A stretch of DNA of 64,000 nucleotides from Elymus sibiricus (GCA_039707655.1 CM077676.1:82981895-83045894); one strand, 5' to 3'; positions 24,301 to 34,395 are shown, numbered from the stretch's first letter. Notes: generated from the letters alone by a model not told the origin. Translations and numbers: made by a program.

Positions 24301-27300
24301 CAAATTTGGTATAGATAAAAAGAAACACGAATATGAAGAATTGTACATTTATGCTGGGGAGTAGACCAAAAAGGAGAGTTGCTACTCACTTCAGACTACA
24401 TGTTTCTTTACGTTCTCATTGTGCGAAAGTAGTACCTCCAATACAAGATAATATTAGTAGCTTTTCAGTTTGTATTTATTTGTCCTTTGAGTTTTCATAT
24501 GCAGCTTTTCGGATGAAATATCTCTATTAATTGTTTATCGGCAGCAATGTAAAAAAGATTAATTACACACTTAAGTGACCCGTTTGTTGCTCTACTTGTA
24601 TAAAGCTACAATGACACAATGGGTGGGTGGGGATAGGAACATCACATTCTTGCCCACTACAACACATCATCATTAGCCATTTACATTGGATGTTTTTCTG
24701 TTGTCCCCTTTTCATGTTTTTGTTCTATTTTACATTTTGAAAAAAAAATCTTTCTGAGAAATAACCTCCGGTGCATAGCGGACGGCTAAAGCGTGCGGAT
24801 AATGTCAAGAGAGGGCGGGGTAGACCGAATTTGACATGGGAGGAGTCCGTAAAGAGAGATCTGAAGGATTGGAGTATCATCAAAGAACTAGCCATGGACT
24901 GGGGTGCGTGGAAACTTGCTATCCATGTGCCAGAACCATGAGTTGGTCGCGAGATCTTATGGGTTTCACCTCTAGGCTACCCCAACTTGTTTGGGACTAA
25001 AGGCTTTGTTGTTGTTGTTGTTGAGAAATAACCTTCAATATAACTGAATAACACTGTAATCCCTATTTGCCACCGTAAACAGCCTATTTGCCGCTGCTTC
25101 ATGATTGATTCCTTATACTCTCTGAAGCCTCCATCTCAGCTCACCCATTAAGCGCGTGAAAAAAGCACCCCCCCCCCCCCCTGTTTCACACGAATGTATG
25201 TAAAGTAGTAACTAAAAGATCACTGTACCGCAGAAAATTGATTTTATTTTTGTTCAAGCAATGCAATATGTACGAATTATCTATATTGTGCGCTATATTG
25301 TACTGTACTGTACATCTAGGGTTGCTCGTACCTTACAGGGTCTGGTAGCCCTGAGCGTAGAACAGCGCGTCGGCCAAATACGGCCGCGGAGGAGAACGCA
25401 TAGCGCTCTAAGGCGACGCTCGCGGGTAGCGCCGGATACTCGGATCCGACGTGGCGGCGCCGGCGCCGACGCCAGCTGGAGGAGCCAGACCTCCGGCTGT
25501 GGGAACTCGCCGGAGTTAGAGCAGGACCCTGAGGTTCCGTACGGGTGGTGGTGCGCAGATGGAGCGGGCCTTTCCGTCCGCGGCGAACAGGCATCTCGCC
25601 GGGAAGGCGGCAATGGCGGATGGGAGTCACTTCGCTCTGGTCGGGTGGAGACTGGAGAGGCCGGGATTTTTTTTAGGCCGGCTATTTTTTTCTGCTTAGG
25701 GCAATGAGGCCGGGTGTTAACTTGCCTTCGGGGCAAAGGTGGCCATCTGGATTCTGGGCCGTGCCAGCTGGGCCGGCCCGTGAGCAGGCAGGTTCACGAG
25801 CTAAACAGGCCGTGCACGGCACGCCAGAGGCCGTGACTGGGCCTGGAGGCTGAGCACACGGGCCGGCACGACACAGCCCGTTTATCTTTTTATATTTATG
25901 TATATATATATATATGGCCTAAAAACCAGCCCAATAGGCCAAATATGGCCCAAAATACAGCCTAGCAGGCCAAACAACACATGAGCCTACGTGCCTGGTG
26001 TGCCGACGGGCCGACCCGACTAGCAGACGGGTCATTCTTGGGCCTAAGGGCGCAGCACGCGTGCCGGCACGGCACGGCCCGTTTAATAATCTGGCATCGG
26101 TGGGCCGTGTCGTGCCTGACACGATTAGCACGGGCTGGGCTGACCCGTTTGGTTAGCTCTGCTTCGGGGGTACATATCGGTCATTTACAAAGTGACACAT
26201 TGGAATCACTTTCTACTTGAGGACCTTTCTGATTTGCAGGAATTTCAAAACCAATGAGCAGAAAAAAAATACAATATTGGAGTGACATGCCCATTCGAAT
26301 TCTAACAAACTGCAGAAATTTGACCTTAGAGAGTGTTTGATGTCATAGTAAAAAAAGGAAATTGTATTACGAAGTTAGAGTGGATACTAGGTTCCCTATG
26401 GAATGTAATACAAATGATTCCTTAGGAAAAATTTCTATAAGATCCAATCTTATGAACCGAAACCAAAAGACCAACATCGAAAATATTCCTTGGGATTCTA
26501 TTCCTCAAAAAATCCAATAAACTTTCTCTGAATCAAAGGATCCCTGAGAAGGGTTTTTTCATAATGACAATGCTTTGTCTCGATTGACCGATCGACAATG
26601 AGTCACCTTCTACACTATCTGATTGCACATTTACGTAACCATTCTTTGCCACCTAATCACACTGCATCTCCCCGTACGCCTTCCACATCTCATGTGAGAA
26701 GCCATGTGTCGACGTCCGTGGTGTAGATCGTCCCTCACAACACCGCGCCGTCCTTGCAGCAGTGCATCCGTTGCTCCCAGCTGCACTTCTCGTCGCTCAT
26801 AGCAGCACAACCCGTCGTTCTCAACATCGATCGACGCCATCGTCGGGCTTGCAACAACAAGAGAACATCGGCACCTTCGCATCACTTGTGGTCGTCGTCG
26901 CCAGCACTCTGTGATCACCTTTGCAACATCGTGCTCGCCGTTGCCAACATCCATGGTCAAGCGTCAACCACGGTGGCGTCAACCACGGTGGCGTGATCAC
27001 AACATGTGTGGTAGCCGTCGCCAGCACCGGATGTCACCATCGCAACACTTACGATCGTCATGACCACCATCCAGTGATTGTCGTTGTCTGGCTTGCAGCG
27101 ACAAGAGAACAAGCAGTTGCGGTGTCGCAGCACTAGGTGGGCACCGTTGCAGCTATGGTTATCACCTTCGCCAGCACTGGTGGTCGCTGCTCGATCCTCG
27201 CAACAATGGTCATCGACGTCGCCAACACCATCAGTTGCCACTCCCAGCACCCGATGGTCACCGTCGTAGCGCCATGGTCGCCAACACCAACATGGTCGCC

Positions 27301-28011
27301 ACTTGCAACATCAACAAACCGCCGTCAACCCTTGCAACACCAGGTCGCCCCTCTCTCACCGGCTCACAGAATCGCTTCACCAGCCCTAGCACCGTGCACG
27401 CTTGCAGCATCAAACACTAGGGAGAAATTGGCGGGATGAGGACTTGGCTAATGGAGGAGGTCATGTTGCGGTTGATTTTCCTTCGACCTCGCAACCAATG
27501 AGGAGGAGGAGCTTGCGATTGTCGCTCCAACCCCTACACCTACCTTGATGACATGTCGGATTCGAGGGAGGAGGAGGTCGACGACTATGATGAGAACGAC
27601 GGCTACAATGAGGACGACGACTAGATGACAATGCTGAAAAACGACATTGCATATTTTGGAAAGGTAGCTTATTAACAATATTGCAAGTCGCAAAATCTAT
27701 GTAAAGTGATGGATTTTTGGCCATTAATATAATTGATAATTAAGTTATCTTGTTGATACATGTGTTTGGTTAGGTTAATTGTCCTTTAAATTGGCTCTAT
27801 AAATTTGAAGCTAACGGGAAAAAAAAAGTTACAGAGGCAATCGTTTGATAATTATGTGTTTGCACACAAGCCCGGCAGCCTCCAAACCCTTACGCAGCAC
27901 GCTTCATATAACGAATGGCAATCCCAAATGTGACGACTGTGTTAGAGTTACTCTTACGAATCGCTAGACAGAGCAAGAAAAACTCTTACATGCAATGAGC
28001 GAGCAACCCAT
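21350..28011 (-). CDS. Wall-associated receptor kinase 1 of the cluster (WAK), intact
   Basis: Exons on the - strand are 28011-27990, 23899-22991, 22901-22731 and 22527-21350, together 2280 nt or 759 aa. The 22-nt first exon encodes MGCSLIA plus one base and completes a signal peptide with QKLLLLVAATL. Exon 2 carries the galacturonan-binding WAK domain (CPDKCGNISIPYPFG) and a first EGF-like Cys motif. Exon 3 is an EGF module (DINECEPPNQ, GSYTCSC). Exon 4 starts with the membrane span and gives a Ser/Thr kinase: Gly loop GRGGHGTVYKG, Lys in VIAVKRSK, catalytic HGDVKS (HGD, not HRD) and VTDFG. WAKs sit in the plasma membrane and sense pectin or pathogen-derived signals. Intron 1 (4.1 kb) carries several transposons. 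The start exon is inferred from phase and from the same arrangement in the second gene. Confidence 0.85.
24755..25034 (+). mobile_element. LINE 3' fragment with 13-bp target duplication, in WAK1 intron 1
   Basis: tgagaaataacct flanks the insert at 24755-24767 and 25022-25034. The insert (24768-25021) encodes the end of a LINE reverse-transcriptase ORF (TWEESVKRDLKDW, GAWKLAIHVPEP, stop) and ends in a GTT repeat tail. The corresponding site upstream of the second WAK (near 38000) has a single tgagaaataacct with no insert, which proves insertion after the duplication. Confidence 0.9.
25316..25640 (-). promoter_or_regulatory. Conserved GC-rich block in WAK1 intron 1
   Basis: This GC-rich island is shared with 38262-38560 and 48286-48590, each 1.2-1.4 kb upstream of WAK exon 2. 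On the - strand all three end in a strong donor-like GTAAGG preceded by gggctacc. The three copies differ by indels that break reading frames, so it is more likely a non-coding alternative leader exon, alternative promoter or intronic enhancer than coding sequence. Confidence 0.45.
25726..26169. mobile_element. hAT-type MITE with 8-bp target duplication
   Basis: cttcgggg at 25726-25733 and 26162-26169 flanks a 428-bp element. It starts CAAAGGTGGCCATC and its reverse complement starts CAGAGCTAACCAAACG. The interior is an imperfect foldback of gggccgtgcc and cggcacggcccg motifs. An 8-bp duplication is the hAT hallmark. Confidence 0.8.
26330..26560. mobile_element. Possible MITE remnant
   Basis: The stretch has an AT-rich interior of the type gattccttaggaa and tcttatgaaccgaaacc, resembling the 18937-19590 element. 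The termini are not clear. Confidence 0.3.
26600..27700. other. WAK1 intron 1: degenerate CGTCGCCA/GCAACA repeats, no gene recognised
   Basis: From about 26700 to 27430 the sequence is an irregular array of phrases such as gtcgtcgccagcac, ttgcaacatc and accatggtc. From 27480 to 27625 a short + strand frame is acidic (EEEVDDYDEND) and ends in a stop. It has the look of degraded transposon or captured coding sequence with no recognisable domain. Confidence 0.4.
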
Positions 28012-28123
28012 GATGATCGGAGCGTCGGCCACCTGAGTTTGTCCCCACACCGGTGGCGCGTTTGTCGTCGTCGGAGCCGGCCGGGCGTGTGAGATGGAGC
28101 CAGGGAGAGAGAGATGGTAGTGC

Positions 28124-28130
28124 TTATATA
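28124..28130 (-). promoter_or_regulatory. TATA box of WAK1
   Basis: TATATAA on the - strand lies 113 bases before the ATG of the 22-nt first exon and is followed by a CT-rich leader (ctctctctccctgg). Position and leader composition support this as the true 5' end of the gene. Confidence 0.6.
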
Positions 28131-28908
28131 CGAGATGGATAAGATGTAGTCAATCCTGTCCTCTGTGCTTGTGAAACGGAGTGCCGACCAAAACCGTGTG
28201 TGGTGGCCAGGCCAGGAGGGAGGCTGCCGTTGAACACGTCCCCTTGACACGTTCCTCCGCACGTTGTTACATAGGAGTGGAGTAGGTAGGCGGATACATG
28301 CTTTTGTTGCATGCTGCTCCAGCCCTTTGTCTGTGTTGTGCACGTCATCATGTACGTGGAGTTCTTTTGTTGGTACGAGAAGGATTGTTTCTTACGGACC
28401 CCTCTCCCACCAATCTCCGCGGAGCGGCGAAAGATTGCAAGCATGTGCTGTGTGGGATGATGCTCCGACCAATAGTGTTTCTTTCAGCGAATTTTATATT
28501 TTGTTTTAGGGACGAGTGATTATTGCAGGCTTCAACGCTTGATATGGCTAGAGCGTTTGCAGGTGTCATTTTCTTTTACTATTGCCTCGGTGTAATTTTT
28601 TGTGCTCCGACGTGTTGACACCGTCGTCACACATGCTGATTTCACGTATCTAGCTTTGAAGTATGTGTCACGTACACGCGATGGGAACCTGACTGAGAGA
28701 AACGTTCTATATGTCAATTTGGTACTAGGTCGTTGGTGATGGGTTGCAACTGGTTCCTCTTCCTTGATCTACATTAAATCTATATACTAAAAAGAATGCT
28801 AGTTTGACTAGGACGTAGAAGGAAGGAGACAGGGAAACAACATCTGCTGTGTACACTACAGATATATTCCTTTTACATACGATCCCCCACAAGGGACTAA
28901 CAATTGTA

Positions 28909-29012
28909 TTAAGGTCAAACGAGCGAACAAGTTCGGTGATCGTGTGGATGCATTTTACTCTCGGATTTATTGCAAAATCATTATAGAGCAACTGCCGAAA
29001 TGCCTGAATGAA
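28909..29012 (-). pseudogene. Relic of a lost WAK copy (3' flank only)
   Basis: The order attaaggtcaaacg, gcattttactctc, ttattgcaaaat, agagcaactgcc, ctgaatgaaagg matches the 3' flanks of the WAK genes at 21180-21260, 34050-34160 and 44100-44170. No kinase sequence follows. Instead a half Stowaway end (ctccctccgttcc) begins at about 29016. Confidence 0.6.
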
Positions 29013-29305
29013 AGGTACTCCCTCCGTTCCATAATTCTTGTCGTGATTTTAGTTCAAACACAAGAAATGGCGCCATCCCAGAGCAAATGTTGAAACTGGG
29101 ATGACACCTTTGTTTCTCAAATTATTCAGGCGGATGATCCAGTCTCTAGCTTACTTTTCATACTTGAACAAATTCTAAAACAATTTAGACTATTTCAAAA
29201 TAATCATTAAAGACAATACTTAGTTCAAGACTAGTTCACATCACAACATCACGCATACTGCATCAAGACTAGTTCCAACAACAACAATGCTAAGTTTCCA
29301 ACTCA

Positions 29306-29407
29306 AAATAAAAAGGGACAATTGCATTTTTATCCCTAGTTGGTTCCTACCCACGGGTTTTGCCCTTACTTTTCGAGGGATAAAAATGCAATTGTCCCAA
29401 ATAAAAA
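29306..29407. mobile_element. 84-bp MITE with 9-bp target duplication (Mutator-type)
   Basis: aaataaaaa at 29306-29314 and 29399-29407 flanks an 84-bp element. Its ends GGGACAATTGCATTTTTATC are perfect inverted repeats of about 23 bp. A 9-bp duplication is typical of Mutator-like elements. Confidence 0.85.
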
Positions 29408-29455
29408 ATGCCAAGTTCAGCTGCATGAACGATACGAGCTTCACCGGCCTTGGTT

Positions 29456-29960
29456 TCACCCATGACGAAGTTGCAGCGCCAATCCTTCAGACAGTCTTGT
29501 CCAGCACGATGACACGGCGCACATTGCGAACCCAACACATGAACGAAATAAGAAGATAATGAAGACCAGCCAGAGACCAAAGACAAATCCTATAGCCAGC
29601 CCAAGACAAAAATACTTTGCATCGTCTTGATGCTCCGAGCGATTCCTGGAAATGGGAGGCCCACATAGATAGTTGTTGCTGATGTTTGATGACGCTGGAT
29701 CGACGAGTGACTGCAGCCGATTGCCCTAAGGGTATTCTTCCTGAAAGATTAGTGTGTGACATGTTCAACTTGCTTAAAATCGTGATGTCTGAGAGACCGG
29801 AAGGAAATTGCCAAAGAGTTCGTTGAACGACAGGTTGAGAGACTTCAATTATCGTAGTGAACGACCGACCTTCTCCGGGATCCTGCTGGATAATTGATTG
29901 TGGGAGATGTTTAGGTTCTTCAATCTAACATGGGAAGTCAATTCATCTAGTAACAAGGGA
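29456..29960 (-). pseudogene. C-terminus of an LRR receptor-like protein (RLP) gene
   Basis: The - strand holds the end of an LRR domain (SHVRLKNLNISHNQLS, then SLNLSFNELFGN with stops and shifts). A clean frame follows with NRLQSLVDPASS and NNYLCGPPISRNRSEHQD, then a membrane span (LGLAIGFVFGLWLVFIIFL) and a short Cys-containing cytoplasmic tail ending at the TGA at 29456. This is the Cf-9-type RLP C-terminus, a cell-surface immune receptor class lacking a kinase. Everything upstream of about 29960 is missing and the LRR part has stops, so it is a remnant. It is oriented like the WAK genes. Confidence 0.75.
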
Positions 29961-31400
29961 AGTCAATTCGATGGTGACGAGATAGCCAAGAGGAGATGGG
30001 AAGGGGGTGGTAGCAGCTAGGGTTGCGCATGAGCCACCCCCGGGAGCAAGCCCGACGTTCTAAGAGTTAACTTCAAATCAATCACAATTTGTAAACTATG
30101 CTATCATCTACAGAACTTGTACTACATCGGTTGGTTGTGTCCAGTAGTTGGGTTTAAAGGACGATGTTCATGCACGAGATGGATGGCGTAGATGGATGGA
30201 TACGAAAATAGATAGTCTTCCCCGCCAAAAAAAAATATGGTCACTTTTGTTGAATCTATAGGCGACAGTAGAACATGCACCTATGTAGCCATTAGGCCTC
30301 TATTTTTATGTTATGCAAAACATATTTGAGTAATGTATTTATGTATGTAAACTTATTGTGCCCTAATGTATTTGCCTAGAGGTACTTGAGGAATTGTTGG
30401 CTGACCTACACATTGTGGTGTCCTTCTACTCTTACTTGTTTGACGAAAAAGGTTGTCGGTTCATGGGGGAGCAAGATATATGTCTTGTGGCATTGTCGTC
30501 CTAATGACATGCCTCGATCATGCCTTCTAGGATGCACATGTTGTACGCTCATCGACGAGAAGTGTGTGCATGCACTACGAGCTTTGCACTCTTGCATTCG
30601 CTGAGGAGGACATTCTATATCCTTATAGAGACTACCACTCGGCCTGGAATAAAGTTACCTTTAATGGCTGGTGGTTCTCAGGTGTCTCCCAACTGAAGTG
30701 AGGTTGCCGTCGAACATAGACAATTGACTAAGAAATATAGTGTGGTTTCATGAGGAGGTCCACATATGCCCCCTAATCCTAACTTAAATAGTTGTTCGTA
30801 GAGTTAGGTATCCATTAAGTTATTTTTATTTTGACTTTTATTACTATTGTGTTATGTGCTGCAAAACATATTTCGTCAATGTATTTATGTATTACATCTT
30901 GAAACTTCTCAGCTGACTATAATTTTATGTTATTCGAACATCCAACTTCTAAGCAATGCTTTGGATTTATTTATTTATTCTATGTCCGCTTTGCTTAAAA
31001 TTGGGGCATTCAATTTTTTGCAGCGTTTGAATATTTCCAAATGAGTTGTTACAACTTGCTTGCTCTCTTTTTTCCAAGGAACTAAAACTTGAGCCTCTCC
31101 GCTATGCCAACTCACTAGCTTTTCAAAGAATATTTGACTTGAATGACATTGAAAATTATTAGCAGTCATATGATTGGATACAACTAAGAGAATTACATGC
31201 ATACCCGTGAGACAAGATGCATTACCTAACTTGGGTCCTTTCGTGAGCACACAGATTTAGTCCTCTTGTGTTTCTTAGAGACGAGGATTCCCAAATCCAC
31301 CTTCTTGTCCACAAAGCAAACGAACACAATAACATAAAATTATTTAAATGAAACTTTAAAAGGAAGATGCTTCAACAATTTAGATTATATTATAATTTTG
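29961..31400. other. No gene recognised; internally duplicated AT-rich spacer
   Basis: A phrase around tatgcaaaacatatttg.gtaatgtatttatgta occurs near 30315 and again near 30865. A block with aacatagacaa.t.actaagaaat and ccccctaa.cctaactta occurs near 30715 and again near 31970. Open frames in between show no known motif. Confidence 0.45.
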
Positions 31401-31409
31401 TTACCATAA

Positions 31410-31890
31410 AAGCATCTTCAACGGATGTATCATCCCGATACAGATTGCTAGGACCCAAGAGTTGTCCCGGTTATATCTGTTGATGAGGTCCTGGAGGAGA
31501 TGCTTAGTTGTATGTTCCTTGGTTAAGTCCGCCTTTCGACGAACCTCTAAAACATATATAATGCGTACATGCATACATGTAATGAATATAGTCAGAGCAA
31601 CATGATGGTGTCCAACTAAACCTACTTACCTTTTTTTATTGCGGGTCACTTTAAGATCAGGAATTTCTGTCGCAATTCTCATCACGATGTTCTTAACCAA
31701 CTTCTGCTCGTGCCAAAAATGAGATGCCAAACGTGAGGTGAATTATCTTAATATTGTAAGGAGGAAATAACAATGAAACTTGACATTCAGTTTTACCTTA
31801 TTGCAAACATTCGGTAGTGCACCGAAACACACAGAACGTGTGTTTTCCATAGTAGCATCCTTGATCTCTTTGACAACCTCTTTGGGACAC
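31410..31890 (-). pseudogene. Exon-like fragments of an unrecognised gene
   Basis: Three consecutive - strand blocks look like exons. One ends at 31797 (KEVVKEIKDATMENTRSVC and on to NVCNK, donor GTAAAA). The next is 31703-31630 (LVKNIVMRIATEIPDLKV, acceptor GAGCAG, donor GTAAGT). The third starts at about 31549 (RRKADLTKEHTTKHLLQDL and on). The first junction keeps frame. The second loses it by one base after a run of A, so the gene is broken. I do not recognise the family. Confidence 0.4.
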
Positions 31891-32008
31891 TATGTGTCTT
31901 TTTGTGCAAGTAGTACATAATGTATACGTGATAATAGGGTACATATGATGATTATATGGTACATGACCTCCAACATAGACAACTAACTAAGAAATGTAGC
32001 ATAAGGTT

Positions 32009-32031
32009 GGGGGGGGGGGGGGGGGGGGGGG
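32009..32031. repeat. Uninterrupted run of 23 G
   Basis: This is a pure G homopolymer between ggtt and caatgcc. It could form a quadruplex, and its length may be unreliable in an assembly. Confidence 0.85.
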
Positions 32032-32187
32032 CAATGCCCCCTAACCTAACTTAACTATTTGTAGATAAATACTCGTTCTTAGGTCGGAAGGGATATGTTC
32101 CGTCATTCTAAAATTTACAAAAATTAGGAGAGTGTTGAAGACAAGCAAAGTCCATAACATTAAGAAAAAAATAGGAGAGCGTTAAAG

Positions 32188-32268
32188 ATGATTGTGCTAT
32201 TTTTGGACTACGATGGCACTTTGATGCCGATTGTGAAGAAGCTTGAAAAGTCCTTCATGTCTGAGGAG
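32188..32268 (+). pseudogene. Isolated trehalose-6-phosphate phosphatase exon fragment
   Basis: Twenty-seven codons read MIVLFLDYDGTLMPIV and then KKLEKSFMSEE, closed by a GT at 32269. FLDYDGTL is the catalytic HAD motif of plant TPPs and the spacing to FMSEE fits that family. No other TPP exon is seen within the window, so it is a captured or relic exon. It lies directly before a hAT fragment. Confidence 0.65.
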
Positions 32269-32296
32269 GTAATTCAACTCCAAAAATGTTAAGTCC

Positions 32297-32700
32297 TTGG
32301 ATGATAATGATATGAGAAGATGTCACACTAATTTCGCAAAGACTTTTTCTCATGACAACTCAGCAGACATTGACTTATATGGTTTTGTTTCTGAATTGAA
32401 AGTGTTGCATATGACATTGCCAAATACTCTCATGTTAGATGATCATATATTTGAGTTTGTTAGATTTGGCAAATGTTATCCAAATGTCTCAATTGCTTAT
32501 CACATTATCTTAACTGTTCATGTGACTGTAGCATCATTTGAATGAAGTTTTTTAAAATTGAAGTTATTGAAAACTTATTTGAGGTCAACTGTGTCACAAG
32601 AAAGACTAAATGGATTGGCAATATGTTGTATTGAGAAGGATGTGTTGGAAAACATTGATCTTGACACTGTCATTAATGATTTTGCATTCACGGAGAAGCC
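32297..32700 (+). pseudogene. hAT transposase C-terminal (dimerisation) fragment
   Basis: The frame includes CYPNVSIAYHIILT and VTVASFE, then an in-frame TGA, then SFLKLKLLKTYLRSTVSQER, LNGLAICCIEKD and LDTVINDFA. This is the C-terminal dimerisation region of hAT (TTF/ZMYM-type) transposases, in which the interrupted position normally reads SAERSF. No N-terminal or catalytic part is present. The 32701-33059 stretch after it shows no recognised feature. Confidence 0.75.
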
Positions 32701-33059
32701 ATTTCTCATGATCGTTGGAGGCTTGGAGGTTAGTTAGCATGCCATTTTTTTATGCTTTGTAACTTCTATGATATTTGATTTACACCTGAAGTAAGACACT
32801 GTTATCATATATAATTTAGCGGGGAAAATTATCATTGTTTACCATAGATTTGCAAGAATTTTTCTATCAATGTATGGAATCGATTTTTTTCCTCCGGTGT
32901 CGATGATGATCCCATTCATTGAGTTCACCCTGGGGCCTCCAAAACTTTAGGACCAACACTATCTATAGGTCTGGAAAGCCTGGGTGCAATTGCACGAGAT
33001 CACTAGCCACTAGGGCACCTGTTGTATTTTCTCCAAGTCAGATGATCTATCATTATTTG

Positions 33060-33146
33060 TAGGGATGCAAATTTGAAACCTTGAGAGTACCCTGTGCTAA
33101 GGACGGAAGCGGAGGGTACCCTAAAGGTTTCAAATTTACATCCCTA
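33060..33146. repeat. 87-bp hairpin (MITE-like)
   Basis: tagggatgcaaatttgaaac at 33060 and gtttcaaatttacatcccta at 33146 form near-perfect inverted arms, with agggtaccct partners nearer the loop. No clear target duplication was seen. Confidence 0.65.
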
Positions 33147-33544
33147 ATTGTGCGACCATGGAGGAGTCATATATTGATGTTGTTTTTGGTCACTCGGCAC
33201 CTGATGTCGTTTTTTGCGGAACATGTTGTCATTGAGAGTGTTATGCCATGGTGGTGAGTGTTACATTGGTGAAACTACTTTCAACTAACTGTAGTAGGCC
33301 GAAAAAAGTCACTGCTATGATCCCATCACAGTTAACTACAAGTTGAGCAACATTCGAGATTCAAAATCAGTGGGCAGCAAAGCCACTGGCTAGTCTTGAA
33401 GTATTATCAGCTTTCAACTTGTGTTTCTCGCCTCCCCTCAGTAATCCAGAAGGCACCCCTTCCTCCCTCCCTTTCAAATGGTCGTATTTATCCATCTTAC
33501 TCATGAGTCTCTTTTTACCGAGCTCAACATGTCTTTTTTATCCA

Positions 33545-33900
33545 AACATGGGCTCATATGCGTAAATAGCATTAAAAAAATCCAATTTTTTTGTGGTGCA
33601 AGATATATGCATGATGTCCGTGCAAAATTTGGTTAAGTTTGAACATTTGAGGAGCTCGTGGCAAAAAAAGACAAATTTCAGGTGTCTGAGAAACTTTTGA
33701 AAACAATACTGTTCACACCCAAATTTGTCTTTTTTTTGCCAAGCTCCTGGAATGTTCAAACATTCCAAAAATTTGCACGAACATCACCACTTGAGCATCT
33801 TGCACCACACAAAAAATCGGATTTTTTTTAATGTTTCTGCTATTTTTTTTTCCTTTTACTGTTCACCAGGTGTAGATGAGCCCAAACACCGACTTGAAAT
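33545..33900. mobile_element. Foldback element, about 360 bp
   Basis: The sequence is an imperfect palindrome centred near 33715 (left caaatttcaggtg and gaacatttgaggagct, right aaatttgtc and agctcctggaatgttc). The ends read gggctcatatgc and, inverted, gggctcatctacac. Its style is that of grass Mutator-like MITEs. Confidence 0.6.
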
Positions 33901-34395
33901 TTCGAACACATAGTCAATGAACTAATCACCGTATTTTAATCCCTTTGACAACTTCAATGACGTAATAACCCCTTTCACTCAACAGAGGACTAGCCAGCCA
34001 ACTTGAAAGAATCTAACATGTTTCCAGAGTACAAATGGTCTAATTGAATTAAGATCAAACGAAATAAATTCAGTGACGGTGTATCCATCTTACTCTCAAA
34101 ATTTATACAAAATAATCAGTACAGAGCAACTGCCAAAAGGGGTGAATGAAAGGCAGCAAGCAACACAATAATAAACGAACAAGGTCAAATATCCCATAAC
34201 CAACATAACCAAAACCGTTCTATAAATGTTGTGACAACCAATTCCAACTTCTACATTAACGTCACAAATACACGACAAATACAGATAGTATACTTCTTCT
34301 AAAAAAAATAGATAAACAGATAGTATACTAGAAGCGCCAGGCCTCAAACACTCTTCGCAATACTATTCGCATGGTGTAATAATCAATTGAAACTA

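Noticed and set aside
25293..25736. Open frames across the GC island upstream of WAK1 exon 2 as a coding first exon
   Set aside because: The matching islands at WAK2 and WAK3 have frame-breaking indels and the proper start codon is absent in WAK1 and WAK2. The 22-nt exon fits better.
28773..28800. aTCTATATACTAAAAAG as a Helitron 5' end
   Set aside because: No matching 3' terminus was found and the motif is too short alone.
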